Assembly: GCA_020446665.1 (NCBI GenBank)
Contig: JAGREF010000367.1
Coordinates: 1 to 9,027, forward strand
Length of the DNA: 9,027 nucleotides
DNA from: Sphingomonadaceae bacterium
Lineage (GTDB): Bacteria; Pseudomonadota; Alphaproteobacteria; Sphingomonadales; Sphingomonadaceae
Direction of reading: 5' to 3'
The notes beneath the pieces are model-generated. The model saw nothing but the letters and a program-made list of their open reading frames with translations. It was not told the DNA's origin and ran no database searches. Shown here piece by piece: positions 1 through 6,800 of this stretch (the stretch's first letter is position 1; each line of letters starts with the position of its first letter). The position numbers and the translations under genes are program-made.

Positions 1-339
1 CCGCAAGTCGCCAGTGTCGGCCTGACCGAAGCCAAGGCTAAGGAAGCCGGTCATGACGTTAAGGTCGGCAAATTCCCCTTCATGGGCAATGGCAAGGCTA
101 TCGCGCTGGGCGAAGCTGAAGGTTTTATCAAAACCGTATTCGACGCAAAAACCGGCGAATTGCTGGGTGCCCACATGATCGGAGCCGAAGTGACGGAACT
201 GATCCAGGGCTATACGGTCGGCAAAACACTGGAAACGACCGAAGTCGAACTGATGCAGACCGTTTTCCCGCATCCGACTCTGTCGGAAATGATGCATGAA
301 AGCGTGCTCGCCGCCTATGGGCGGGCGCTGCATATCTGA
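1..339 (+). CDS. lpdA: Dihydrolipoyl dehydrogenase, C-terminal part (5' end outside window)
   Basis: This is the last 112 residues of the E3 flavoprotein that reoxidises dihydrolipoamide in the cytoplasmic 2-oxoacid dehydrogenase complexes and the glycine cleavage system, passing electrons through FAD to NAD+. The reading frame is open from base 1 and ends with TGA at 337-339. What remains is the C-terminal dimerisation domain. It opens with 'PQVASVGLTE', the usual entry to this domain, followed by 'GEAEGFIKTVFD', 'LLGAHMIGAEVTELIQ' and the family signature 'HPTLSEMMHESV'. The His of HPTLSE (residue 91 of the fragment, codon 271-273) is the catalytic base that sits next to the partner subunit's disulfide, and the Glu five residues later is its partner. 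The FAD- and NAD-binding domains and the redox CxxxxC lie upstream and cannot be judged. The gene is convergent with the LuxR-type gene and looks unrelated to the secreted-protein operon. The ending '..ESVLAAYGRALHI' is typical of alphaproteobacterial lpdA. Confidence 0.96.
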   Translation, partial: PQVASVGLTEAKAKEAGHDVKVGKFPFMGNGKAIALGEAEGFIKTVFDAKTGELLGAHMIGAEVTELIQGYTVGKTLETTEVELMQTVFPHPTLSEMMHESVLAAYGRALHI

Positions 340-344
340 TCAGA

Positions 345-389
345 ATGGGGGAGGGCGGCAGGCAAATGCAGCCGCCCATCCCGCCCCAT
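345..389. terminator. GC-rich hairpin between convergent genes, possible bidirectional terminator
   Basis: A perfect 7-bp stem pairs GGGCGGC (353-359) with GCCGCCC (371-377) around an 11-nt loop. It extends outward through interrupted G:C pairing between the G-run at 347-351 and the C-runs at 380-387. It fills the 52-bp gap between the lpdA stop and the LuxR-type gene stop, which is where a shared terminator would be expected. Neither side has a clear T-run (the plus side continues 'attatcagg', the minus side 'attctgatc'), so it is not a textbook intrinsic terminator. It could instead protect 3' ends or assist Rho-dependent termination. Confidence 0.5.
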
Positions 390-391
390 TA

Positions 392-1030
392 TCAGGCAGG
401 AACACCTATTTTTACAATCAGTTGAGAGCGATTTTTTACGCCAATTATGCGGTAAATTGCATAAAGGTGTGACTTGATCGTCGCCTCTGACAGACACAGG
501 CTGTCAGCAATATCCCGGTTTGTCTTGCCCTGGATCAGTTGATCCAGCACGCGCCTTTGCGCATTGGAGAGATCCTCCAGCTTGATCGCGTGATGGCCGC
601 TGCGGGGCGAAAGATGTGCGAGCAGGTCAGAACATTCTGCCAGTGCCTTGCGCAATTCATCCAGCAAAGGGCCGGCACCAAGATCAGTGGCTGCAAAGCC
701 GCATGCCCCCATGGCCACGGCCTGATCGCTGTCCATCCCGTCTGCGCCGCGACCAACCAGCAAAACCGGTGTCTGCGGACATCGGCCCTGCGCAAAGGCA
801 ATCCCTGCTTCGCAGCTCGGCATGCCGGCAAGCCCCTGTCCAAGCAGCAAGGCACTATGCGGCTGGCGCAGCAGCTGCGCCTGCAGTGCCGCAAAATCGC
901 GTACCACAAGACATGTCAGAAACGGGCTGGACGCGAGAACCGCTGCCTCCAGCGCCGTGGCAGTAACCTGATCGTTCTCGGCGATGAGAACGGGGGCAAC
1001 CGGTTCAGAAATATGGACTGCTTCAACCAT
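392..1030 (-). CDS. LuxR/NarL-type transcriptional regulator with degenerate receiver domain
   Basis: A 212-residue cytoplasmic DNA-binding protein in two parts. Residues 12-130 have the pattern of a response-regulator receiver: a 'VLIAEND' first strand with acidic residues at 18 and 20, and an 'ALLLGQGLAGM' third strand. Residues about 150-209 are a LuxR-type (GerE) helix-turn-helix, recognisable from 'RRVLDQLIQGKTNRDIA', 'LSEATIKSHLYAIY' and the closing 'GVKNRSQL'. The residue that should be the phosphorylated Asp at the end of the third strand appears to be Gly64, and the conserved Lys of the fifth strand is replaced near Thr115 ('GFAATD'). The receiver is therefore probably not phosphorylated, and output may depend on ligand, partner protein or abundance. 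No histidine kinase gene is visible. The ATG at 1030 has only a weak ribosome site (GAG about 8 nt upstream). The gene is divergent from the secreted-protein operon across 134 bp, which makes that operon a plausible target, and it may also regulate itself. Both points are inferred. Confidence 0.88.
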   Translation of the reverse strand: MVEAVHISEPVAPVLIAENDQVTATALEAAVLASSPFLTCLVVRDFAALQAQLLRQPHSALLLGQGLAGMPSCEAGIAFAQGRCPQTPVLLVGRGADGMDSDQAVAMGACGFAATDLGAGPLLDELRKALAECSDLLAHLSPRSGHHAIKLEDLSNAQRRVLDQLIQGKTNRDIADSLCLSEATIKSHLYAIYRIIGVKNRSQLIVKIGVPA

Positions 1031-1164
1031 GGTGAAACTCTACGCCCAGACACCCGCCCACCGGAAGTCTCAAGCCGAAAGTGTTACAGATGTTTACCTA
1101 AAACTTCGGGTTGATTCCGGGGGGAAATAACGAGTTGGTAAGTATATTCGCTCATTAAGGCGGC
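1031..1164. promoter_or_regulatory. Divergent intergenic region between regulator and secreted-protein operon
   Basis: These 134 bp must hold the start signals for the minus-strand regulator and, if the plus-strand genes are one unit, for the whole operon. I see no convincing -35/-10 pair in either direction. The best -10-like match is TATATT at 1143-1148, but it lies too close to the ATG at 1165 to leave room for the AAGG ribosome site at 1157-1160. A TTGATT at 1111-1116 is 26 nt upstream of it, too far for a sigma-70 spacer. Two near repeats, TGTTAC (1082-1087) and TGTTTAC (1091-1097), and an interrupted CCGAA...TTCGG palindrome (about 1075-1079 and 1105-1109) could be regulator-binding elements. 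They are short enough to be chance. Confidence 0.45.
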
Positions 1165-2139
1165 ATGACAAATGCACGCACAAAACTCGCCCTGGCCACA
1201 ACGACCGCCATCCTTTTCGCAATGCCCCATGCGGCACATGCAACGGGGGTCACCGCTGGCACGCTGATCGAGAACACGGCTTCCGCGACTTATGAAAGTG
1301 GCGCTGGTCCCCAAACCGTTGATTCCAATACGGTTACTGTGACCGTTGACGAATTGCTGGATGTCGCAATCGCGACCCAGGATGCGGGCGCCGTGCCGAT
1401 TTCCGGCAGCGGTACCGTGCTGACTTTCGAAGTGACAAATACGGGCAATGGCCCCGAAGCATTTGATCTGACCGCCGATCCGGCAGTCACCGGCAACGAC
1501 TTTGACGCCACCATTGATGCGATTGCGATCGATACAAATGGCAACGGAACATATGATCCGGGTGTCGATACGATCCTGGGTGCAGGGGATTCCACACCGG
1601 TTCTTGACCCCGATGAAGCACTGACAGTGTTCGTGATTGTCAGCCCGCCCGCCGGGATTACGGACGGCGATACGTCACAGGTCAACCTGCTGGCTGAAGC
1701 TACCACCGGCACTGGCACCCCCGGCACGGTCTTTACCGGCGCTGGCGAAAGCGGTGTTGACGCCGTGGTCGGCAGCTCCAGCGCAGATGCCGACACCAAT
1801 GGCTCTCTGCTCGCCAGCCTTGCAACCGTCGCATTGGTGAAGAGCGCGGTCATTGCAGATCCGTTTGGCGGCAGTGAAGCTGTCCCCGGCGCTGTTGTGA
1901 CCTACACGCTGGTCGCCACGGTTCAGGGCAGCGGCACGGTTTCAAACCTGCGCATCACCGACGTCATTCCGACTGGCACGACTTACTCGGCAGGCACGCT
2001 GACGCTTGATGCAGCGGGCCTGAGCGATGCCGATGATGCGGATGCAGGCAAGGCTTCGGCCGCTGGCATCGATGTTCTCGTCGGCACCGGGACCGCCGGC
2101 GCTGATTACACCGTGACGTTCGACGTCACGATCGACTGA
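1165..2139 (+). CDS. Secreted DUF11-type beta-sandwich surface protein (paralogue 1)
   Basis: A 324-residue exported protein with no recognisable enzyme motif; probably a structural surface or extracellular protein. A Sec signal peptide covers residues 1-26 (basic start, hydrophobic core, cleavage after 'HAAHA'). The mature chain opens with 'AGTLIENTASATY' and 'SNTVTVTVDE' (31-63), the pattern that closes DUF11 repeats and links them to the next. One beta-sandwich follows at about 64-175, with a 'DTNGNGTYDPGVD' loop (123-135) that resembles an Asp-rich Ca2+-binding loop. A DUF11-like domain lies at about 222-324 ('ALVKSA', 'PGAVVTYTLVAT', 'RITDVIPTGTTYSAG') and stops at 'TFDVTID' without the usual final 'NtA' strand. 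There are no cysteines and no transmembrane segment after the signal. Composition is Thr/Ala/Asp/Gly-rich and acidic, typical of secreted beta proteins. The same domain order recurs in the 354-residue protein downstream. The start is supported by AAGG at 1157-1160, 4 nt before ATG. It is the first gene of the cluster; the next begins 10 nt after its stop. Confidence 0.88.
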   Translation: MTNARTKLALATTTAILFAMPHAAHATGVTAGTLIENTASATYESGAGPQTVDSNTVTVTVDELLDVAIATQDAGAVPISGSGTVLTFEVTNTGNGPEAFDLTADPAVTGNDFDATIDAIAIDTNGNGTYDPGVDTILGAGDSTPVLDPDEALTVFVIVSPPAGITDGDTSQVNLLAEATTGTGTPGTVFTGAGESGVDAVVGSSSADADTNGSLLASLATVALVKSAVIADPFGGSEAVPGAVVTYTLVATVQGSGTVSNLRITDVIPTGTTYSAGTLTLDAAGLSDADDADAGKASAAGIDVLVGTGTAGADYTVTFDVTID

Positions 2140-2149
2140 GGAAGGCAAT

Positions 2150-2638
2150 ATGAACAAGGTCGCAAATATATTCAAAGGGTTGTTTAGCGTCGGATCGCTC
2201 TGTGCAGCGATCCTGATCGCAGCCCCCGCAGCTCATGCGCAAGAAGCCGTTGCGCTGGATGGCAAGGTCAAGGTCGAGCGGGTCGAAACCGTCGATGGCA
2301 AGGAACAGACAGTGTTCAAGGAACCGACTTCGGTCGTTCCGGGTGACAAGCTGGTGTTCAGCACAGCCTATCGCAACACCAGCACTCAGCCGGTGGACAA
2401 TTTCGTTGTCACCAACCCGCTTCCAGGCGCGGTCATGCTGGCCGAAACTGATGACAGCTTTGAGGTCTCCGTCGATGGCGGCGCCACTTTCGGCGCGCTT
2501 GCTGACCTGACGATCACCGATGCCGAAGCGGGCCAACGCGCCGCCAAACCGGCCGATGTAACCCATATTCGCTGGACCCTGGCCCGGATCGCACCGGGCG
2601 AGGAAGGTGTCCTCGAATATCACGCCATTGTCCGCTGA
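2150..2638 (+). CDS. Small secreted single-domain DUF11-like protein
   Basis: A 162-residue exported protein of unknown function. A signal peptide covers residues 1-30 (basic 'MNKVANIFKG', hydrophobic core, cleavage after 'APAAHA'). The mature 132 residues form one Ig-like beta domain with DUF11 landmarks in order: 'VVPGDKLVFSTAYRNTSTQP' (62-81), 'NFVVTNPLPGAV' (84-95), 'VSVDGGATFGAL' (107-118), 'DVTHIRWTLARIAPGEEG' (136-153) and a final strand 'LEYHAIVR'. It ends there, without the closing strand normally found in DUF11 repeats. Unlike its two neighbours it has no 'NTASATY'-type segment after the signal peptide and no second domain. The start is fixed by GGAAGG about 4 nt upstream of ATG, placed immediately after the preceding stop, so translation is probably coupled. 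The Cys at 18 lies inside the signal peptide and is not in a lipobox. The position between two longer paralogues suggests an accessory or cap subunit of the same structure (inference). Confidence 0.87.
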   Translation: MNKVANIFKGLFSVGSLCAAILIAAPAAHAQEAVALDGKVKVERVETVDGKEQTVFKEPTSVVPGDKLVFSTAYRNTSTQPVDNFVVTNPLPGAVMLAETDDSFEVSVDGGATFGALADLTITDAEAGQRAAKPADVTHIRWTLARIAPGEEGVLEYHAIVR

Positions 2639-2642
2639 AAAG

Positions 2643-2689
2643 CCGGAAATCCGCCAGAGTTCGCGGGCGGGATAGCGCGAACAATCCGG
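2643..2689 (+). promoter_or_regulatory. Nested intercistronic hairpin upstream of the 354-aa secreted protein gene
   Basis: In the 68-nt gap between the small gene and the second paralogue, GTTCGCG (2659-2665) pairs perfectly with CGCGAAC (2676-2682) around a 10-nt loop. An outer CCGGA (2643-2647) pairs with TCCGG (2685-2689). The stem ends 3 nt before the AGGAG ribosome site at 2693-2697. No T-run follows, so it is not a clear terminator. A 5' stem of this kind could mark mRNA processing or stabilise a downstream message encoding an abundant subunit, or modulate translation. The pairing is seen; the role is inferred. Confidence 0.45.
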
Positions 2690-2706
2690 ACCAGGAGTAC
2701 TAGGAT

Positions 2707-3771
2707 ATGAAACGTACCAGCAGATTGCTGGGGGCAGCCAGTGCAATAGCACTCGTAGCTCTCAGTGCGACGCCGGCCCTTGCCGCAGGGACAACTGCGG
2801 GGACGGATGTGACCAACACCGTTTCCGTCAGTTACCAGGTTGGCGGGGTCAGCCAGACAGCAGAAACCGATTCCGATACTTTCACGGTTGACCGCAAGGT
2901 CAATCTGACGGTGGCGGAAGTCGGCTCGGCAGCAACCATCGTTTCGCCCGGCGAAACGCTGGCTGTGACCACTTTCCAGGTTACCAACCTGTCGAACGAC
3001 ACGATCGACGTTGCCCTTACCTCTGCACAGCAGACGGGTGGGGCTGGCGCCTTTGGCGGCACGGATAATTTCGACGTGACCGGCGCGACAATCTATGTCG
3101 ATACCAATAGCAACGGTGTCTATGACGATGGCGTTGACCAGGCTGTCACCTATCTTGACGAGCTGGCAGCAGATGCCTCGCAAACCGTGTTTGTTGTCTC
3201 CACCATCCCTGCGGGTCTGGCGACAGACGATGTTGCAACCGTCATCCTGACAGGTCAGGCGGAAGCTGGCGGAAGCACTGGCTCTGAAGGCGCTGTCCTG
3301 ACGAGTGCGGCCACCAACACGTCGGGCGTGGATACTGTCCTTGCTGACGGTAATGGCGGCCTGACCGGCGATGCCAACTATGATGGCATTTACAAGGCGG
3401 CTGACGATTACAAGGTCCTGACTGCAGCACTGACTGTGGTCAAGTCGAGCAAGATCGTCTCCGATCCGGTCAACGGCACCACCAACCCGAAAGCGATTCC
3501 GGGCGCAGTGATTGAATACTGCATCGCGGTTTCCAACGCGGCGGGTGGCACCACGGCCTCCAACATCACCGTGACCGACGTTGTGCCTTCGGACCTGACC
3601 TTCGTGTCCGGCTCCATCAAGCTCGACGGCACTCTGACGGGCAGCGTGTGTAACGCCGACGGCACTGCAGGCGGCACCTATACCGCTGGCACGCTGACCG
3701 TGAGTGGCACCCTCAGCGATATCACTGCGGGTTCCAGTGGCACCCTGGTTTTCCAGGCAACGATCGACTGA
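2707..3771 (+). CDS. Secreted DUF11-type beta-sandwich surface protein (paralogue 2)
   Basis: A 354-residue exported protein with the same plan as the 324-residue protein upstream. The signal peptide is residues 1-26 or 27 ('MKRTSRLLGA' start, cleavage at 'TPALA'). Then come 'AGTDVTNTVSVSYQVGG' (31-47) and 'SDTFTVDR' (56-63), matching the DUF11-closing strand. A first beta-sandwich spans about 64-185 with the acidic loop 'DTNSNGVYDDGVD' (132-144). A second acidic stretch, 'GDANYDGIYKAADDY' (221-235), leads into a DUF11-like domain at about 240-354 ('LTVVKSSKI', 'AIPGAVIEYCIAVSN', 'NITVTDVVPSDLTFVSGSI'). The domain ends at 'LVFQATID'. The two mature cysteines (272 and 315) lie within this last domain and could form a disulfide; the upstream paralogue has none. 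The AGGAG ribosome site (2693-2697) is 9 nt before ATG, the strongest in the operon, which hints at high expression. Likely a structural surface subunit; no enzymatic motif is seen. Confidence 0.88.
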   Translation: MKRTSRLLGAASAIALVALSATPALAAGTTAGTDVTNTVSVSYQVGGVSQTAETDSDTFTVDRKVNLTVAEVGSAATIVSPGETLAVTTFQVTNLSNDTIDVALTSAQQTGGAGAFGGTDNFDVTGATIYVDTNSNGVYDDGVDQAVTYLDELAADASQTVFVVSTIPAGLATDDVATVILTGQAEAGGSTGSEGAVLTSAATNTSGVDTVLADGNGGLTGDANYDGIYKAADDYKVLTAALTVVKSSKIVSDPVNGTTNPKAIPGAVIEYCIAVSNAAGGTTASNITVTDVVPSDLTFVSGSIKLDGTLTGSVCNADGTAGGTYTAGTLTVSGTLSDITAGSSGTLVFQATID

Positions 3772-3833
3772 TCGAAACAATCAATGGCCGGGGCGGCATG
3801 AAGTCGCTCTGACCCAAGGGAAATATCCTGACC

Positions 3834-6800
3834 ATGCGTACTGTCTACCGGATTTGGCAAGCAACATCAGCGCTTCTCGCGCTGGTGTTGCTTTGCGCAT
3901 TTCCGGGGCAGGCGCTGGCTCAGTCAATCACCAATATTGCCGAGGCCAGTTGGGATTTCGGCCCAGGCAGCACCTATGTTCGCTCCAACGAAGTAACCTT
4001 CGATATCAGTGAGCCGGTGGTGCATATCGACACTTATCGTCTTGATAGCCAGTCGAGCACACAGACGGTGCTCCGCGCCTCGCAATGCGGCGGCGGGAGC
4101 CTGCCTTTGCCCGGCGGCACAAGCGGTGGCTCCACCGTCGGGATCACACCCGAAACCACATATCATGCGGGCGAGCACCTTATTTTCAGCGTCACTTCGC
4201 CGCGGGCCAATACGGATCCGGGTGCAATTGACCACATCACTGTTGTTCTCACCAACCAGTCGGGTGACCGTGAAGAGCTGATCGTCTATGAAACCGCCAA
4301 TAATAGCGGCGTGTTCATGGGCTCGATCCCCACGGCCGAAATCCCGCCAGCACCGGTCCAGGGTGACTGCGAGCTGAGCGTGCGCAATGGTGAAACAGTC
4401 TCCATCGAAGGCTGGCGCGATGGCCTCTCCACACCGATCGCTACTGCCACTGTCAATATCCTCGCTGATCCTTTCGGTCTGGTGTTTGACAGTGAAGATG
4501 GCACGCCGGTTTCCGGTGCCCGTGTCACGCTGGTTGATGCCGCAACGGGCCTGCCCGCCACGGTCTTTGCCGATGACGGCGTCACATCCTGGCCTTCCAC
4601 GGTGATTTCCGGCCAGACGATCACCGATGGCGCAGGCAACACTTATACTATGCAGCCGGGTGAATACCGCTTCCCGCTCGCTCCGCTGGGTGACTATCGC
4701 ATCGTGGTTGAACCGCCAGCACCTTATAGTGCACCGTCCACGGCAACGCCGGCAGAGCTGGCTGGTCTGACCCGCCCCAATGGTGATCCGTTCACCATTT
4801 CAGATGCGTCCTATGGCGGCACTCTGACACTGGCCAGTGTTGTGCCGATCCGGGTTGACCTGCCGGTTGACCGCCCCGGCATCGCCGTTGGCCTGACCAA
4901 GACCGCATCGCGGGCCGTGGCGCAGCCGGGCGACCCGGTATTCTACACCGTAACGCTGCGCAATAATGATCCATCGCGGGCCAAGCGCGACGTGACGCTG
5001 GTCGATACGCCTTCTGCATGGCTCCGCCTGCGCCCTGAATCCGTGCGCGTGGATGGGGTTGCCAATAGCAATGTCGTGACGATCAGCCCCGATGGCCGCC
5101 AATTGTCGATCTTCTTCGACCAGGTAGCCCCCGGCGCGACCCATGTCGTGACCTATGCCATGACGGTGCGCCCGGATGCACCGGCCGGCCATGCGGTGAA
5201 CCGTGCGGAAGCAACCGACTGGCGCGGTGAAAGCGTGGTCGCAAGCGCTTCTATCGACATTCAGGACGAGACCATTGGTTCACGCATGACGCTGATCGGC
5301 CGCATTACCGAAGGCGCCTGCAGCCAGCCGAAGGACCGCCGCGGCATCCCCGGCGTGCGGGTCATGCTGGAAGATGGCAGCTTCGCCATTACCGATGCTG
5401 ATGGTCGCTATCACTTCGAAGGCCTTCGCCCAGGTACGCATGTCGTCCAGGCACTTGGAATGACTCTCCCCAATGGCGGCTACTTCGTTGATTGCAATGA
5501 CAATACCAACAGCGCGGGCAGTGCCGTGACGCAATTTGTGCGCGGGCAGGGCGGTAGCCTCATCGTGCGCGATTTCTTCGCCATTCTGCCTGCAGATGCG
5601 ATTGCCGCACTGGATGCAGCCAAGGCCGCAGATGAAGCGGGCCGTGGCAAGGGCGTGACGGTGCAAGAAGGCAAGTCTGCTCAGCCCGAAGGCGCACAGG
5701 CAGCAGCATCGGGCGCAGACAGCACCAATGCCGAAGCAGCCGGTGCCGACACGGACTGGCTCGCCCTGGGTAATGGCCCGACTGAATTCCTCTTCCCCGC
5801 GATTGACCACAATCCGCGCGCGCCTGCCGTGCGTGCTGTGATCCGCCACAAGCCGAACCAGAAAATTGAACTGAAGGCCAATGGCAAGCTGGTCGATCCG
5901 ATGACCTATGACGGCGTGCGCAAGGATCCCAAGGGGCGCTTCGTGGTCAGCATCTGGCGCGGGATTGCGCTGGATGGCGATGTGACCCGTCTGCAGGCGA
6001 TTGTGCGCAATGAAGATGGCAGCATCGCAGAAGAATTGAGCCGTGATGTTCACTGGGCTGCCGCTGCTGCCCGCGCAGAATTCCTGCCTGACCGTTCGCA
6101 GCTGATCGCTGACGGCGCGAACAAGCCGGTGATCGCAGTGCGCCTGACAGATCGCAAGGGCCGCCCCGTGCGCTCGGGCGTGTCGGGTCAGGTCACAGTG
6201 AATGCACCCTATGAAAGCGCGCAGGCGCTGGAAGCCATGCAGTTGCGCCAGCTGAGCGGGCTGGGCGGGGCAAGCCCGACCTGGACCGTCGAGGGTGACG
6301 AGGGCATTGCGCTGATCGAACTCGCGCCGACTCTGGTCAGCGGACCGCTGCATCTCGAATTTACCTTCGCTGATGATCAGGTCACGCGGTCTCAGGAAAT
6401 CGAGAGCTGGATTGAACCGGGTGACCAGGAATGGACGCTGGTGGGTCTTGCAGAAGCAGCAGTGGGATCAATCGAGATTGCCGATCAGATGGAACGCACA
6501 GGCCGCTTTGACAGCGATCTGGGGGACAATGCCCGCGTCGCCTTCTACACACGCGGCCGTATCCTCGGGAAATTCCTGATCACCGCTGCCTATGACAGCG
6601 CCAAGCAGGAAGATGAAACCCGCCTGCATGGGTATATCGACCCGAACGCCTATTACACGGTCTTTGCCGATGGTTCGCATCGCCAGTTCGACGCTGCCAG
6701 CCGCGAAAAGCTCTATGTCCGCATCGAAAGCAAGAGCTTCTACGCACTCTATGGCGATTTCGAAACCGGCTTCGACCAGACCCAGCTTGCTCGCTATCAG

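Noticed and set aside
539..1114. A 191-codon plus-strand frame opposite the LuxR-type gene
   Set aside because: The minus-strand product has a clear LuxR helix-turn-helix; the plus-strand translation is Arg/Cys/Gln-rich without motifs and lacks a convincing ribosome site.
1111..1148. A sigma-70 promoter from TTGATT (1111-1116) and TATATT (1143-1148)
   Set aside because: The spacer is 26 nt, far from the usual 16-18. A start downstream of TATATT would leave almost no leader before the AAGG ribosome site at 1157.
2150..2239. Lipoprotein signal in the small secreted protein (Cys18) or the giant protein (Cys21)
   Set aside because: Both cysteines are preceded by Leu at -1 rather than Gly/Ala/Ser, and each lies inside the hydrophobic core ahead of a good signal peptidase I site ('AHA' and 'ALA').
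3761..3774. CGATC-GACT-GATCG hairpin over the stop codon of the 354-aa gene as a terminator
   Set aside because: The stem is only 5 bp and no T-run follows. The first half is part of the conserved Thr-Ile-Asp-stop coding sequence also present at the end of the 324-aa gene, so it is better explained by protein conservation.
2620..3780. A 386-codon minus-strand frame covering the 354-aa secreted protein gene
   Set aside because: It is the same codon-aligned antisense artefact. Its product is a low-complexity Arg/Gly/Val mix with no recognisable domain, while the sense protein has a signal peptide, a ribosome site and a paralogue.
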